Shown here in pieces: positions 1-9,257 of a stretch of 41,481 bases of DNA. The translations under genes and the position numbers were made by a program. Origin of the DNA: Bog-473 sp035552095 (GTDB taxonomy: Bacteria; Actinomycetota; Acidimicrobiia; Acidimicrobiales; RAAP-2); the NCBI GenBank assembly GCA_035552095.1, contig DASZMA010000185.1:1-41481 (forward strand), read 5' to 3'. How positions within the stretch are numbered: position 1 is the first letter of the stretch; each line of letters starts with the position of its first letter. Below the pieces are notes generated by a model. It was not told the origin of the DNA, did not search any database, and saw nothing but the letters and a program-made list of their open reading frames with translations.

Positions 1-1
1 G

Positions 2-1195
2 CCCGGACAGGGCGGCGAGTTGCAGGGCGGCGGCCAGGAGCAGCCCTATTCCGGCGAGCTGGTCGAGGTCAGCGGCATGCTCGACCTGCGCGACGAGGGC
101 TACGGCTTCCTGCGCTGCGACGGCTACCTGCCCTCCACCAAGGACGTCTACGTCTCCATTAGCCAGGCCCGCCGTTTCGCCCTGCGTAAGGGTGACTACG
201 TCGAGGGCGCCTGCCGGCCGGCGTCGAACAACGAGAAGTACCCGGCGCTCCTCCGCATCGACACCGTGGGCGGCCTCGATCCCGAGGCGGCGCGCAATCG
301 ACCCAACTTCGCGGACCTGACCCCGCTCTTCCCCGACTCCCGGCTGCACCTCGAAATGCAGGACCACGGGGACAAGGACAACCTGACGGCCCGCATCGTC
401 GACCTCCTCTCGCCCATCGGCAAGGGGCAGCGCGGCCTGATCGTCTCACCGCCCAAGGCGGGCAAGACGACCGTCATGAAGCAGATCGCCCACTCCATTG
501 AGGCCAACAACCCCGACGTGCACCTCATGGTGCTGCTGGTGGACGAGCGCCCCGAAGAAGTGACGGACATGAAGCGTTCGGTGCGCGGTGAGGTCATCGC
601 CTCGACGTTCGACCGTCCGGCCGACGAGCACACCCAGGTGGCCGAGCTGACCCTGGAGCGGGCCAAGCGCCTGGTCGAAGCGGGCCGTGACGTCGTGATC
701 ATCCTCGACGGCATCACCCGTCTGGCCCGGGCCTACAACCTGGCCGCACCGGCCACCGGCCGGATCATGTCCGGTGGGGTGGACTCCGGCGCCCTGTACC
801 CGCCCAAGAAGTTCTTCGGGGCGGCTCGCAACATTGAAGAGGGTGGCTCGCTCACCATTCTGGCCTCGGCCCTGGTTGAGACCGGCTCCAAAATGGACGA
901 GGTCATCTTCGAGGAGTTCAAGGGCACCGGCAACATGGAGCTGCGGCTCGACCGCCGTCTCTCCGAGCGCCGCCTCTACCCGGCCATCGACGTCAACGCC
1001 AGCTCCACCCGGCACGAGGAGCTCCTCTTTGAGCGGGGCCAGCTCCAGCAGGTCTGGAAGCTGCGCCGGGTGCTCAACGCCCTGGCCAATGACGGCAAGG
1101 AAGCCGCCGGCCTCGAACTGCTGATGGACAAGATCCGCACCACCGCCAGCAACGACGAATTCCTGGCTGAAATCGCCAAGGGACCGGCGACCTGA
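2..1195 (+). CDS. rho: Transcription termination factor Rho (5' truncated by window edge)
   Basis: Hexameric RNA-dependent ATPase that ends transcription. The frame is open to the left edge, so the gene begins outside the window; 397 residues are visible, and the TTG at 20 is probably internal. The first residues are Gly/Gln-rich, like the tail of the long N-terminal insert of actinobacterial Rho. Next come a cold-shock-type RNA-binding domain (GYGFLR, DVYVS) and the ATPase core: Walker A PPKAGKT, the VDERPEEVTDM motif, Walker B and R-loop region DGITRLARAYN, and FKGTGNMEL. The residue after the Walker B Asp is Gly (codon 710-712) where E. coli has Ser. rpmE follows in the same direction after about 70 bp. 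The identification is certain. Confidence 0.97.
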   Translation, partial: PGQGGELQGGGQEQPYSGELVEVSGMLDLRDEGYGFLRCDGYLPSTKDVYVSISQARRFALRKGDYVEGACRPASNNEKYPALLRIDTVGGLDPEAARNRPNFADLTPLFPDSRLHLEMQDHGDKDNLTARIVDLLSPIGKGQRGLIVSPPKAGKTTVMKQIAHSIEANNPDVHLMVLLVDERPEEVTDMKRSVRGEVIASTFDRPADEHTQVAELTLERAKRLVEAGRDVVIILDGITRLARAYNLAAPATGRIMSGGVDSGALYPPKKFFGAARNIEEGGSLTILASALVETGSKMDEVIFEEFKGTGNMELRLDRRLSERRLYPAIDVNASSTRHEELLFERGQLQQVWKLRRVLNALANDGKEAAGLELLMDKIRTTASNDEFLAEIAKGPAT

Positions 1196-1228
1196 GGCCA
1201 GGCCGGACGGAAACGCCCGGCGAACGCC

Positions 1229-1263
1229 TACACTGGACCGACCGAATCAACGCAGGAGACACC
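1229..1263 (+). promoter_or_regulatory. Candidate -10 and Shine-Dalgarno of rpmE
   Basis: TACACT at 1229-1234 fits a -10 hexamer and would start RNA near 1241. The short leader carries AGGAG about 5-6 bases before the ATG at 1264. No clear -35 is seen. rpmE may also be read through from rho. Confidence 0.4.
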
Positions 1264-1506
1264 ATGAAGCCCGATATCCACCCCGAATACATCGACGCCA
1301 CCGTTCGATGCTCGTGTGGCAACACCTACGTGACGCATTCCACGAAGGCTGATCTCCACGTTGAGCTGTGCAACGAGTGCCACCCCTTCTTCACCGGCAA
1401 GCAGAAGCTGGTCGACTCCGGTGGCCGGGTGGAGCGCTTCCAGCGTCGCTACGGCGAGCGCAAGGGCAAGGCCAAGTCGGCTCCGGCCGCGGCGACCCAG
1501 GAATAA
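1264..1506 (+). CDS. rpmE: 50S ribosomal protein bL31, zinc-binding type
   Basis: Large-subunit ribosomal protein of 80 residues, normal for the family. It begins MKPDIHPEY and has the four cysteines of the zinc-binding (C+) form: a CSC pair near residues 16-18 and a CNEC pair near 36-39. The FFTGKQKLVDSGGRVERF stretch is typical of bL31. A good AGGAG stands before the ATG. The C-terminal tail is Lys/Ala-rich. rho-rpmE-prfA is a conserved order in Actinobacteria. Zinc-free paralogues usually replace this form under zinc starvation; none is in this window. Confidence 0.96.
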   Translation: MKPDIHPEYIDATVRCSCGNTYVTHSTKADLHVELCNECHPFFTGKQKLVDSGGRVERFQRRYGERKGKAKSAPAAATQE

Positions 1507-1558
1507 TTCCCGGTCGCACCTGATCGGGTGCTCGCCACCCGGTCACCCCTGCATTCCC

Positions 1559-1570
1559 TAGCCTGTTCCC
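1559..1570 (+). promoter_or_regulatory. Leaderless promoter -10 of prfA
   Basis: TAGCCT at 1559-1564 is followed by exactly six bases and then ATG at 1571, so RNA would start at the A of the start codon. There is no Shine-Dalgarno before this ATG. The spacing matches actinobacterial leaderless promoters and recurs at other genes in this window. Confidence 0.5.
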
Positions 1571-2646
<1,076 letters not shown>

Positions 2647-2650
<4 letters not shown>

Positions 2651-3516
2651 CCCGGAGCGAGCTGACGTCTGAGCTCGCGGTCACCCTGGGCGCCCGCCAC
2701 GAGGCCCGCTTCATCGTCGACGAGGTGCTCGGCGCCGCGACGCCCTCGGCGGGACAGGCGGTGGGGGACCGTGAGACCGCTCGGGCCCGCGCCCTGGCGG
2801 CGCGCCGGGTCGCCGGCGAGCCCCTGCAGTACGTGCTGGGCCACTGGGCCTTCCGCTCGCTCGACCTACTGGTCGACCCCCGCGTCCTCATCCCGCGCCC
2901 CGAGACCGAGCAGGTGGTCCAGGTGGCGCTCGGCGAGCTGGGACAGTTTGCCCCCACCGCGCCCGTCATGGTCGACGCCGGCACCGGGTCGGGCGCCATC
3001 GCCCTGGCCCTGGCCACCGAACTGGCGCCGTCCTATCCCGCCGGCCGGCTCTGGGCCACTGACGCCAGCGCCGATGCCCTGGCCGTGGCCCGGGCCAACG
3101 CGGAGCGGGTCCGGGGCCGGGCCACCCACCCCGTCCTGCCCGTGGCCTTCATTGAAGGGTCCTGGCTCACCGCCCTGCCCCCCGAGCTCAAGGGCTCCGT
3201 CGACCTGGTGGTGGCCAACCCGCCCTATGTGGCCGAAGCGGAGTGGGCCCGCCTGCCCGGCGACGTGCGCCACGAGCCCCGCTCGGCCCTGGTGGCGGCG
3301 GCGGCGTCGGAGGGCACGCCCGGGCTGGCTGACGTCGAGGCCGTCCTGCACCAGGCCTGGAGCTGGTTGTCCAGGCCGGGCACCGTGGTGATCGAGCTCG
3401 CCCCTCATCAAGCAGATGCCGCCGTCGCCCTGGCCCAGTCGGTCGGTTACACCGACGTGCGGGTGGCCCCGGACCTGGCCCGCCGACCGCGGGCCCTGGT
3501 GGCCCGGGCCCGGTGA
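2647..3516 (+). CDS. prmC: Release factor glutamine methyltransferase PrmC/HemK
   Basis: SAM-dependent enzyme that N5-methylates the glutamine of the GGQ motif in release factors. It has 289 residues. An N-terminal helical domain (with LQYVLGHWAF and PRPETE around 60-85) is followed by a Rossmann methyltransferase fold: SAM loop VDAGTGSGAIALALA near 108-122 and the catalytic NPPYV near 192-196. The start ATG overlaps the prfA stop (ATGA), so the two are translationally coupled. The stop overlaps the next gene start (GTGA). Confidence 0.96.
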
Positions 3517-4178
3517 CCGGGCCCCGCCTGGTGGGCCCGCGGGAACGGGGGGCGGTGCCCACGGCGCTGGCTGACGGTGCGGTCGTGGTGCTGCCCGGAA
3601 CCGGGGGCTACCAGCTGGCGGCCCGGGTGGATCGTCCGAGCGCCATGGCCCGTTTCGCCGCCCTGACCCCCAGCTTGGCCGGCGGTTCCGTGGCGGAGCG
3701 GGCGGTCGGTCGCACCGAGCAGGCGATCGCCCTGGCCGCCGACTGGACCGACGAGACCCGGCGCTTGACCGACCGGCACTGGCCTGGACCCCTGACCGTG
3801 ATCGTGCCCGCCGCCGACCCGGACCAGCCCGGGGGAGGGTCGGTGTCCCTGATCATGCCGCCGGAGCGCCCGCTGCGGCGGTGGTGCCGGGAGGGTGGGC
3901 CGCTGGCCCTGGCCACGCTGCGCGGCGCGGACGGCCAGCCCCTGACCGGGCTGGACGAGGTGCGCGCCCACTGCAGCCGGGCCGACGTGGCGGTGATCCT
4001 GGACGGGGGGACCCGAGCAGGTCCCGCGCCGACCGTGGTCGACTGCCGGGTCGCTCCGCCCGAGGTGCGGCTGGTCGGTGCCCTCCCGCTCGCCTATATC
4101 GAAGCGGCGCGCCTGGTCGGCGCCCGCCGCCGGGGCTGGTTCCGCCGGGCCCCGCCCCGGCTCCCGGGGACGCCCTGA
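3513..4178 (+). CDS. Degenerate Sua5/TsaC/YrdC-family protein
   Basis: 221 residues, in the place where actinobacteria carry the threonylcarbamoyl-AMP synthase gene (right after prmC, GTGA overlap). Parts of the fold are visible: the N-terminal strand GAVVVLPGTGGYQLA, the core WPGPLTVIVPA, and DGGTRAGPAPTVVD near the C-terminus. The usual signature residues are missing. The P-T-(E/D)-T-x-Y-G-L motif reads LPGTGGYQLA, the Lys-x-Arg segment is not recognisable, and the S-x-N segment reads LATLRGADG. By family knowledge these residues bind ATP, threonine and bicarbonate, so normal t6A synthesis activity is doubtful. It may be a divergent or repurposed paralogue. Start GTG at 3513. Confidence 0.75.
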   Translation: MTGPRLVGPRERGAVPTALADGAVVVLPGTGGYQLAARVDRPSAMARFAALTPSLAGGSVAERAVGRTEQAIALAADWTDETRRLTDRHWPGPLTVIVPAADPDQPGGGSVSLIMPPERPLRRWCREGGPLALATLRGADGQPLTGLDEVRAHCSRADVAVILDGGTRAGPAPTVVDCRVAPPEVRLVGALPLAYIEAARLVGARRRGWFRRAPPRLPGTP

Positions 4179-4191
4179 CCGGCCCGCGCTC

Positions 4192-4241
4192 GGGCGGTGG
4201 GCCACCGCCCCTATAGTAGTTGTATGCCGAAAGCAACTACT
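4192..4241 (+). promoter_or_regulatory. Promoter and candidate operators of the marR-MFS unit
   Basis: Three elements are packed together. GGGCGGTGG g CCACCGCCC at 4192-4210 is a perfect 9+9 dyad over the expected -35 area. TATAGT at 4212-4217 is a near-consensus -10, placed exactly six bases before the ATG at 4224, so the mRNA would be leaderless. AGTAGTTG (4215-4222) and CAACTACT (4234-4241) form a perfect 8+8 dyad with an 11-base spacer that covers the -10, start point and start codon. AGTTG/CAACT half-sites at the start of a marR gene suggest autorepression (inference). Confidence 0.6.
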
Positions 4242-4742
4242 TTGTCGGAGACGGCGCGGCCGGGGGCGGCGGCTGGGGGCGGGGAGGCGCTGGAGCAGAT
4301 CCAGGCCGGCTTCTCGACGGTGGCCGGCTCCATGACCCAGATCCGGGTGCACGAGCGCATGCTGCAGGCGGCCGGCGTGCGGCTCGACCGGGCCGGGTCG
4401 GCCCTGCTCTACAAGCTCTCCACCCACGGCGACTCGCTGCGGGTGACCGATCTGGCCGAACTGCTCGGGGTCGATGCGCCGACGGTGACCCGGAAGATCC
4501 AGCAGCTCGAACGCCAGGAGCTGGTATCGCGCCACCCCGATCCCGACGACGGGCGAGCTACCCGGATCCGGCTGACCCGGTCGGGCCAGCAGACGCTCGA
4601 GCGCGTGCTGCAGGCCAAGCGGGAGTGGTTCGAGCACCTGGTCGATGGTTGGGACCCGGCCGAGCTGGCCACGTTCGCCTCATTGCTCGGGCGGTTCGCC
4701 ACCGCCCTGCAGCACGACCTGGAGGACGCCCGTGTCGCTTGA
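4224..4742 (+). CDS. MarR-family transcriptional regulator
   Basis: 172 residues from the ATG at 4224; an in-frame GTG at 4197 would add a short tail but lies upstream of the -10. After a disordered Ala/Gly-rich start comes the MarR fold: dimerisation helices, then a winged helix-turn-helix with LRVTDLAELLGVDAPTVTRKI as helix pair and the wing DPDDGRATRIRLT. It overlaps the exporter gene by 11 bases and shares its promoter. The likely role is repressor of the efflux pump and of itself, released by a small-molecule ligand. The ligand cannot be told from sequence. Confidence 0.9.
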   Translation: MPKATTLSETARPGAAAGGGEALEQIQAGFSTVAGSMTQIRVHERMLQAAGVRLDRAGSALLYKLSTHGDSLRVTDLAELLGVDAPTVTRKIQQLERQELVSRHPDPDDGRATRIRLTRSGQQTLERVLQAKREWFEHLVDGWDPAELATFASLLGRFATALQHDLEDARVA

Positions 4743-6366
4743 TACCGAACCGGCGGTCGTCCCCGCCCCGCCCACCGCCGTCGCCGCCGGCGGGGAGGAG
4801 CACCGCAAGATCCTCGTGATCATGGGCGCGCTCATGCTCGGCATGTTCCTGGCCTCGCTCGACCAGACGATCGTCTCCACGGCGCTCCCCACCATCGCCG
4901 GCGACCTGCACGGCCTCAACCACCTGTCGTGGGTGGTGACGGCCTACCTGCTCACCACCACCATCTCCACGCCGCTGTGGGGCAAGTTGGGCGATCTCTT
5001 CGGCCGCAAGAAGCTCTTCCAGCTCTCCATCGTCATCTTCCTGGTCGGTTCCATGCTCTCGGGTCTCTCGCAGAACATGGTCGAGCTCATCGCCTTCCGC
5101 GCCGTGCAGGGCATCGGGGCCGGCGGCCTCATGGTGGGCGCCCAGGCCATCATCGGCGATGTCATCCCGGCCCGGCAGCGGGGCAAGTACATGGGGTACT
5201 TCGGCGCCGTCTTCGGCCTGACCAGCGTGGCCGGGCCGCTCATCGGCGGGCTGTTCACCCAGCACCTCTCCTGGCGCTGGATCTTCTACATCAACGTCCC
5301 CATCGGGATCGTGGCCCTGTTCGTCATCGGTGCCGTGCTGCACATCCCGGTCCGGCGGGTGCCGCACAAGATCGACGGGTTGGGCATCGCGCTGCTGGGC
5401 GCCTGCGTGACCGTGATCATCCTCTTGACCACCTGGGGTGGCTCGCAGTACCGCTGGGGCTCGCCGACCATCATCGGCATGGGCATCCTGGCTGCTGCCC
5501 TGCTGGCCGCCTTCTGCGTGGTCGAGACCAAGGTGGCCGAGCCGATCATCCCGCTCAACCTGTTCCGCAACCGGACCTTCAGCTCGGCGTCGGGTGTCGG
5601 CTTCATCATCGGCTTCGCCATGTTCGGGGCCATCATCTACCTGCCGCTGTACCTCCAGACCGTGCACGGGGCGTCGCCCACCGCGTCGGGCCTGGAGCTG
5701 CTGCCGCTGGTGATCGGCATGCTCTGCACCTTCATCGTCAGCGGTCGCCTGGTCACCCGCACCGGGCGCTACAAGATCTTCCCCATCCTCGGCTCGGCCG
5801 TGCTGACCGTCGGCATGGCCCTGCTGTCGCGCCTCGGCCCGCACACCACGTTCTCGACGGCGGCCATCTACATGTTCGTCACCGGGCTCGGGGTCGGCCT
5901 GGTCATGCAGGTGCTGGTGGTGGCCGTGCAGAACGCGGTGCCGTTCGCCCAGTTGGGCGTGGCCACCTCGACCGCCACCTTCTTCCGCACCATCGGCGGC
6001 GCCTTCGGGGTCTCCGCCCTCGGGGCCGTGTTCAACAGCCGCCTGCTCAGCTCGCTCTCGGCGCACGCCACGTCGGCCCAGTTGAAGCTGCTCCAGGGGG
6101 GCAGCATCTCGGCCAATCCGGCCCAGATCAACCAGCTGCCGCCGGCGCAGAAGAGCATCTTCATTGACGCGTTCAGTCACGGTTTGCAGGGGGTGTTCCT
6201 CTTCGCCATCCCCTTCGCCCTCTTGGCGCTCGCCCTCAGCTTCGTCATGAAGGAGATCCCGCTGCGCACGGTGTCCCAGTCGGGCTCCGGCAGTGGTGAG
6301 GCCAGCAGTGGTGAAGCCGCCAGCGGGGCGCCGGCCCTCGGCGCCGGCAGCCTGGCCGACCTGTAG
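4732..6366 (+). CDS. MFS drug:proton antiporter, DHA2 (14-TM) family
   Basis: Inner-membrane exporter of 544 residues. The GTG at 4732 is chosen because GGAGG lies at 4721-4725 with good spacing and the protein then begins with a normal short cytoplasmic tail; the longer in-frame start lies inside marR. Visible motifs are LASLDQTIVSTALP in helix 1 (DHA2 motif D1), GKLGDLFGRKKLF (motif A, loop 2-3) and AVFGLTSVAGPLIGG (antiporter motif C). Hydrophobic segments fit 14 helices. The C-terminal 30 residues are Ser/Gly/Ala-rich and probably disordered. The substrate is unknown; the MarR partner suggests a toxic organic compound or drug. Confidence 0.92.
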   Translation: MSLDTEPAVVPAPPTAVAAGGEEHRKILVIMGALMLGMFLASLDQTIVSTALPTIAGDLHGLNHLSWVVTAYLLTTTISTPLWGKLGDLFGRKKLFQLSIVIFLVGSMLSGLSQNMVELIAFRAVQGIGAGGLMVGAQAIIGDVIPARQRGKYMGYFGAVFGLTSVAGPLIGGLFTQHLSWRWIFYINVPIGIVALFVIGAVLHIPVRRVPHKIDGLGIALLGACVTVIILLTTWGGSQYRWGSPTIIGMGILAAALLAAFCVVETKVAEPIIPLNLFRNRTFSSASGVGFIIGFAMFGAIIYLPLYLQTVHGASPTASGLELLPLVIGMLCTFIVSGRLVTRTGRYKIFPILGSAVLTVGMALLSRLGPHTTFSTAAIYMFVTGLGVGLVMQVLVVAVQNAVPFAQLGVATSTATFFRTIGGAFGVSALGAVFNSRLLSSLSAHATSAQLKLLQGGSISANPAQINQLPPAQKSIFIDAFSHGLQGVFLFAIPFALLALALSFVMKEIPLRTVSQSGSGSGEASSGEAASGAPALGAGSLADL

Positions 6367-6401
6367 GCGGTCGTCCCGGGAAGCCCGCCGCCCAGGGCCG
6401 C

Positions 6402-7466
6402 TCAGGAACTGACGGGCGCCCGCTCCACCGGTGGCAGCGTGCTGACTGATCGGCGGGCCTCCCAGTGCTGCCGCCGGCCCCGCGCCTGGAAGTGGGCCGG
6501 GCGATCGGTCAGGGCGTGGGTGGCCAGCCAGAGCCGCTTCAGGTGCCGCTTGTGCCCCGCCGCCGCGTCGTCCTCGTAGGCCGTGCGCCCGTGGAGCACG
6601 TGGTAGTTGTTGATGAACTGCATCTGCCCCGGTTGCAGGTCCATGTAGACGTTGAAGTCGGGGTCGTTGGCCAAGTCGACCGCCCGGGCGATGGCCGCCC
6701 GGGTCACGTCGCTGAGCCGGGGCGCCCCGGGGTGGCGTTGCGAGGCCAGGATGTACTGGGGGATGAAGCGCACGAAGAGCCGGCCGCCGTGCTCGGTGAA
6801 GGCGGGCACGCTGTAATAGGCCCGGCTGCCGGCGGATTGCTCCCCCCGGGCGTCGTAGGGGAGCTCCTCGTACAGGGCGGCGGCCAACTCCGGGCAGTCG
6901 CGCACCATCTGGTTGTGGATGCCCACCGCGTTGGCCACACACGACAGCCCTCCAACGCGCGCCGCCCGCAGGCAGAGCAGCCCGACCAGGTCCGATCCGT
7001 CGGTGTGGTAATCGAGCGCGATGCCCCCGAGCTCGTTGCCCCGCACCGTCGGGTCGTCCACCGTCTTGCCCTGATCGGTGACGTCACCGAGCACGTGGCC
7101 GTGGTGGTTCTGGGCCCAGGGCTCGCCCAGGTGCAGCCCGATGCCCCAGTACAACAGGGTCAGGTCGTCGTCGGCGTAGCGCTCGACCTCCAGCGCGCTG
7201 ATGCGCATGAAGCCGCGCCCGTTGAGCAGCCCGTCCACCACCTGGTCCAGCTTCGGGGCCAGGCCCTCGAGCGGGAAGTCGTCCCGGCCGATCTGCAGCG
7301 GGTCGCTGCTCTTGGCCTTGGCCGTGCGCAGCGCCCGGTCGAGCTCGGCCCGGTCGCTGTCGTTCAGCTCCAGCGTCCAGGCGGCCGGGTCGGCCACGTC
7401 GGCGGCGCGCCACTCGGCCGCCGGTTCGAGTTGATGGAGGTCGGGGTTCGTGGGTGCGGGGTTCAT
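6402..7466 (-). CDS. TauD/TfdA-family Fe(II)/2-oxoglutarate dioxygenase
   Basis: 354-residue cytosolic oxygenase. Iron ligands are visible as the HTD of ALDYHTDGSD and the distal His in NYHVLHGRTAYED; the Arg of RHLKRLWLA is in place to bind 2-oxoglutarate. The family hydroxylates small organic acids, amino acids, sulfonates and betaines; the substrate here is unknown. AGGAGG stands nine bases before the ATG. It lies 23 bases downstream of the amidohydrolase on the same strand and is probably the last gene of that operon. It ends convergently 35 bases from the MFS gene. Confidence 0.85.
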   Translation of the reverse strand: MNPAPTNPDLHQLEPAAEWRAADVADPAAWTLELNDSDRAELDRALRTAKAKSSDPLQIGRDDFPLEGLAPKLDQVVDGLLNGRGFMRISALEVERYADDDLTLLYWGIGLHLGEPWAQNHHGHVLGDVTDQGKTVDDPTVRGNELGGIALDYHTDGSDLVGLLCLRAARVGGLSCVANAVGIHNQMVRDCPELAAALYEELPYDARGEQSAGSRAYYSVPAFTEHGGRLFVRFIPQYILASQRHPGAPRLSDVTRAAIARAVDLANDPDFNVYMDLQPGQMQFINNYHVLHGRTAYEDDAAAGHKRHLKRLWLATHALTDRPAHFQARGRRQHWEARRSVSTLPPVERAPVSS

Positions 7467-7489
7467 GGGTGGTGCCTCCTCGGTGGACG

Positions 7490-9193
7490 TCAGCGGGGGT
7501 CGGGTTGGGGCCCTCGTACCAAGTGCCCGGGGAGTGCCCCCGTGCTCTCTCCCTCCCGGGCGATGAGCTGGCCGGCCACAATGGTGGCCGAGTAGCCGCG
7601 GGCCTTCTGCAGCAGGCGCTTGCCGCCGCCCGGCAGGTCGTAGGCCATGGTGGGGCGCTCGCAGCGCAGGCGGTCGAAGTCGATCACGTTGAGGTCGGCC
7701 CGCAGGCCGGGGGCGATGACGCCGCGGTCGAACAGGCCGACGGCGTGGGCGGTGCGCCTGGTCATCTGCTCGACCAGCCAGCCGACCTCGAAGCGGCCGT
7801 GGGCGCGGTCGCGTCCCCAGTGCGAGAGGGCGTAGGTGGGGAAGCTGGCATCGGAGATGATGCCCACGTGGGCCCCGCCGTCGCCCAGCCCGAACAGGGT
7901 GTCGTCATGGGCCATCATCTCGCCGCAGGCGTCGAGGTTGAACGTGGCGTAGTTGGAGAACGGGGCGAAGAGGAAGTTGCGTCCCTCGTCCTCCAACAAG
8001 AGGTCCAGGGCCACTTCGGCCGGCTCCATCCCGCGGGCCGCCGCGCTGGCGGCCACGCTCAATTCGGCCGCCGGCTCGTAGTCGGGCACCTGGCCCAGGG
8101 GGAACATGCGCCGGTAGTCGGTCAGGCGCCGGCCACCCGGCGGCGTCTCCTCCAGCAGGCGCTGCCGGAACGACGGGTCACGCAGCGTGCGCACCTGGTC
8201 GGCCAGGGGCGTGCCGGCCAGCGGTTGGAAGGTGTGGTGGAGCGAGAAGGGGTGGAAGGAGGACTGCAGCCCGAGCAGGAGCCCGACCGGGCGGGGCGCC
8301 ACCTGGGCCCGGATGGGCAGCCCGTCGGCCACCGCCGCCGCGACCTTGTCCAGGATGGTGCGCCAGCCGTCGGGCCGGTGGTTGTTCTGGGCCAGGGAGA
8401 CCGAGAGGGGCCGGCCGGTCCGGGCCACCAGGGTGCGGATGAGGTCGAACTCGCCGTCGAGGTCGGGCGAGAAGTCCGAGATCAACTCCACCACCCCGTG
8501 CCCGGCGTCGGCCACCCCAGCCACGATCATCTTGAGTTCGTGCGCCGTGGCCCGCAACGACGGGGTGGGGTCGCCGGTCGAGGTGCGGTGGTTCAACGTG
8601 CGCGAGGTGGTGAAGCCGAGCGCGCCGGCCCGCATGGCCTCGGTGGCGATGCTCCGCATGGACCGCGCGTCCTCCTCGGTCGCCTCCTCCAGGCGGGCCG
8701 CCCGCTCGCCCATGACGTAGAGGCGCAGCGCGCCGTGGGGCAGCTGGGCCGCCACGTCGATCTCATGGGGACGGCGCTCCACCGCGTTCAGGTACTCCCC
8801 GAAGGTCTCCCACGACCAGTCGATGCCCTCGTCCAGCACGGCGCCCGGGATGTCCTCCACCCCTTCCATCAACGAGATCAGGCGGTGGTGGGCGTCGGGC
8901 CGGACCGGGGCGAAGCCCACGCCGCAGTTGCCCATGACCACGGTGGTCACCCCGTGCCAACTGGAAGGGGCCAGCGAGCTGTCCCAGGTCACCTGGCCGT
9001 CGTAGTGGGTGTGGATGTCGACGAAGCCGGGCGTGACCAGCTGGCCGCCGGCGTCGATCTCCTCGGTGCCGCCCCCGGGAACCGAGCCGACGGCGGTGAT
9101 CGTCCCGCCGTCCACGGCGACGTCGCCCGGCGTGGGCTCCCCGCCCCGGCCGTCCACCACCAGTCCGCCCCGGATGACCAGATCGTGTGCCAC
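7490..9193 (-). CDS. N-acyl-D-amino-acid deacylase-type amidohydrolase
   Basis: 567 residues, amidohydrolase family 3 (D-aminoacylase group). It begins with the usual small beta domain (LVIRGGLVVDGRG) and then the metal site FVDIHTHYDGQ (His61, His63). The Cys of MGNCGVGFAP is in the place of the metal-bridging Cys of D-aminoacylases. The distal Asp is in LGDGGAHVG, and the small domain closes at the C-terminus (GVIAPGLRADLNVIDFD). The family removes N-acyl groups from D-amino acids; distant members act on other amides. The GTG start at 9193 has an AGGGGG-like ribosome site. It sits between a thiolase-like gene and a 2OG dioxygenase, which suggests use of an acylated compound as food (inference). 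Confidence 0.88.
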   Translation of the reverse strand: MAHDLVIRGGLVVDGRGGEPTPGDVAVDGGTITAVGSVPGGGTEEIDAGGQLVTPGFVDIHTHYDGQVTWDSSLAPSSWHGVTTVVMGNCGVGFAPVRPDAHHRLISLMEGVEDIPGAVLDEGIDWSWETFGEYLNAVERRPHEIDVAAQLPHGALRLYVMGERAARLEEATEEDARSMRSIATEAMRAGALGFTTSRTLNHRTSTGDPTPSLRATAHELKMIVAGVADAGHGVVELISDFSPDLDGEFDLIRTLVARTGRPLSVSLAQNNHRPDGWRTILDKVAAAVADGLPIRAQVAPRPVGLLLGLQSSFHPFSLHHTFQPLAGTPLADQVRTLRDPSFRQRLLEETPPGGRRLTDYRRMFPLGQVPDYEPAAELSVAASAAARGMEPAEVALDLLLEDEGRNFLFAPFSNYATFNLDACGEMMAHDDTLFGLGDGGAHVGIISDASFPTYALSHWGRDRAHGRFEVGWLVEQMTRRTAHAVGLFDRGVIAPGLRADLNVIDFDRLRCERPTMAYDLPGGGKRLLQKARGYSATIVAGQLIAREGESTGALPGHLVRGPQPDPR

Positions 9194-9228
9194 GCAGACC
9201 CCCCTGCTGTCCAGAGCCCAAACTTAGA

Positions 9229-9257
9229 CCCGGGCCCGTTCGTCCGGCCGGGCCGGG
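9229..9257 (-). terminator. GC-rich hairpin after the thiolase-like gene
   Basis: CCCGGGCCCG (9229-9238) and CGGGCCGGG (9249-9257) pair with one bulged base around a 10-base loop, directly after the stop of the thiolase-like gene. There is no T-run, so it may be a weak or Rho-type terminator, or an mRNA processing or stability hairpin inside the operon. Confidence 0.3.

Noticed and set aside
4558..6942. 794-codon minus-strand open frame across the MFS gene
   Set aside because: Low-complexity His/Gly/Arg/Asp composition typical of antisense to a GC-rich gene; the plus-strand MFS has clear motifs.
9229..9257. GC-rich dyads in general as intrinsic terminators
   Set aside because: Short GC dyads are expected by chance at this GC content; only those in gene gaps are listed, with low confidence, and none has a T-run.
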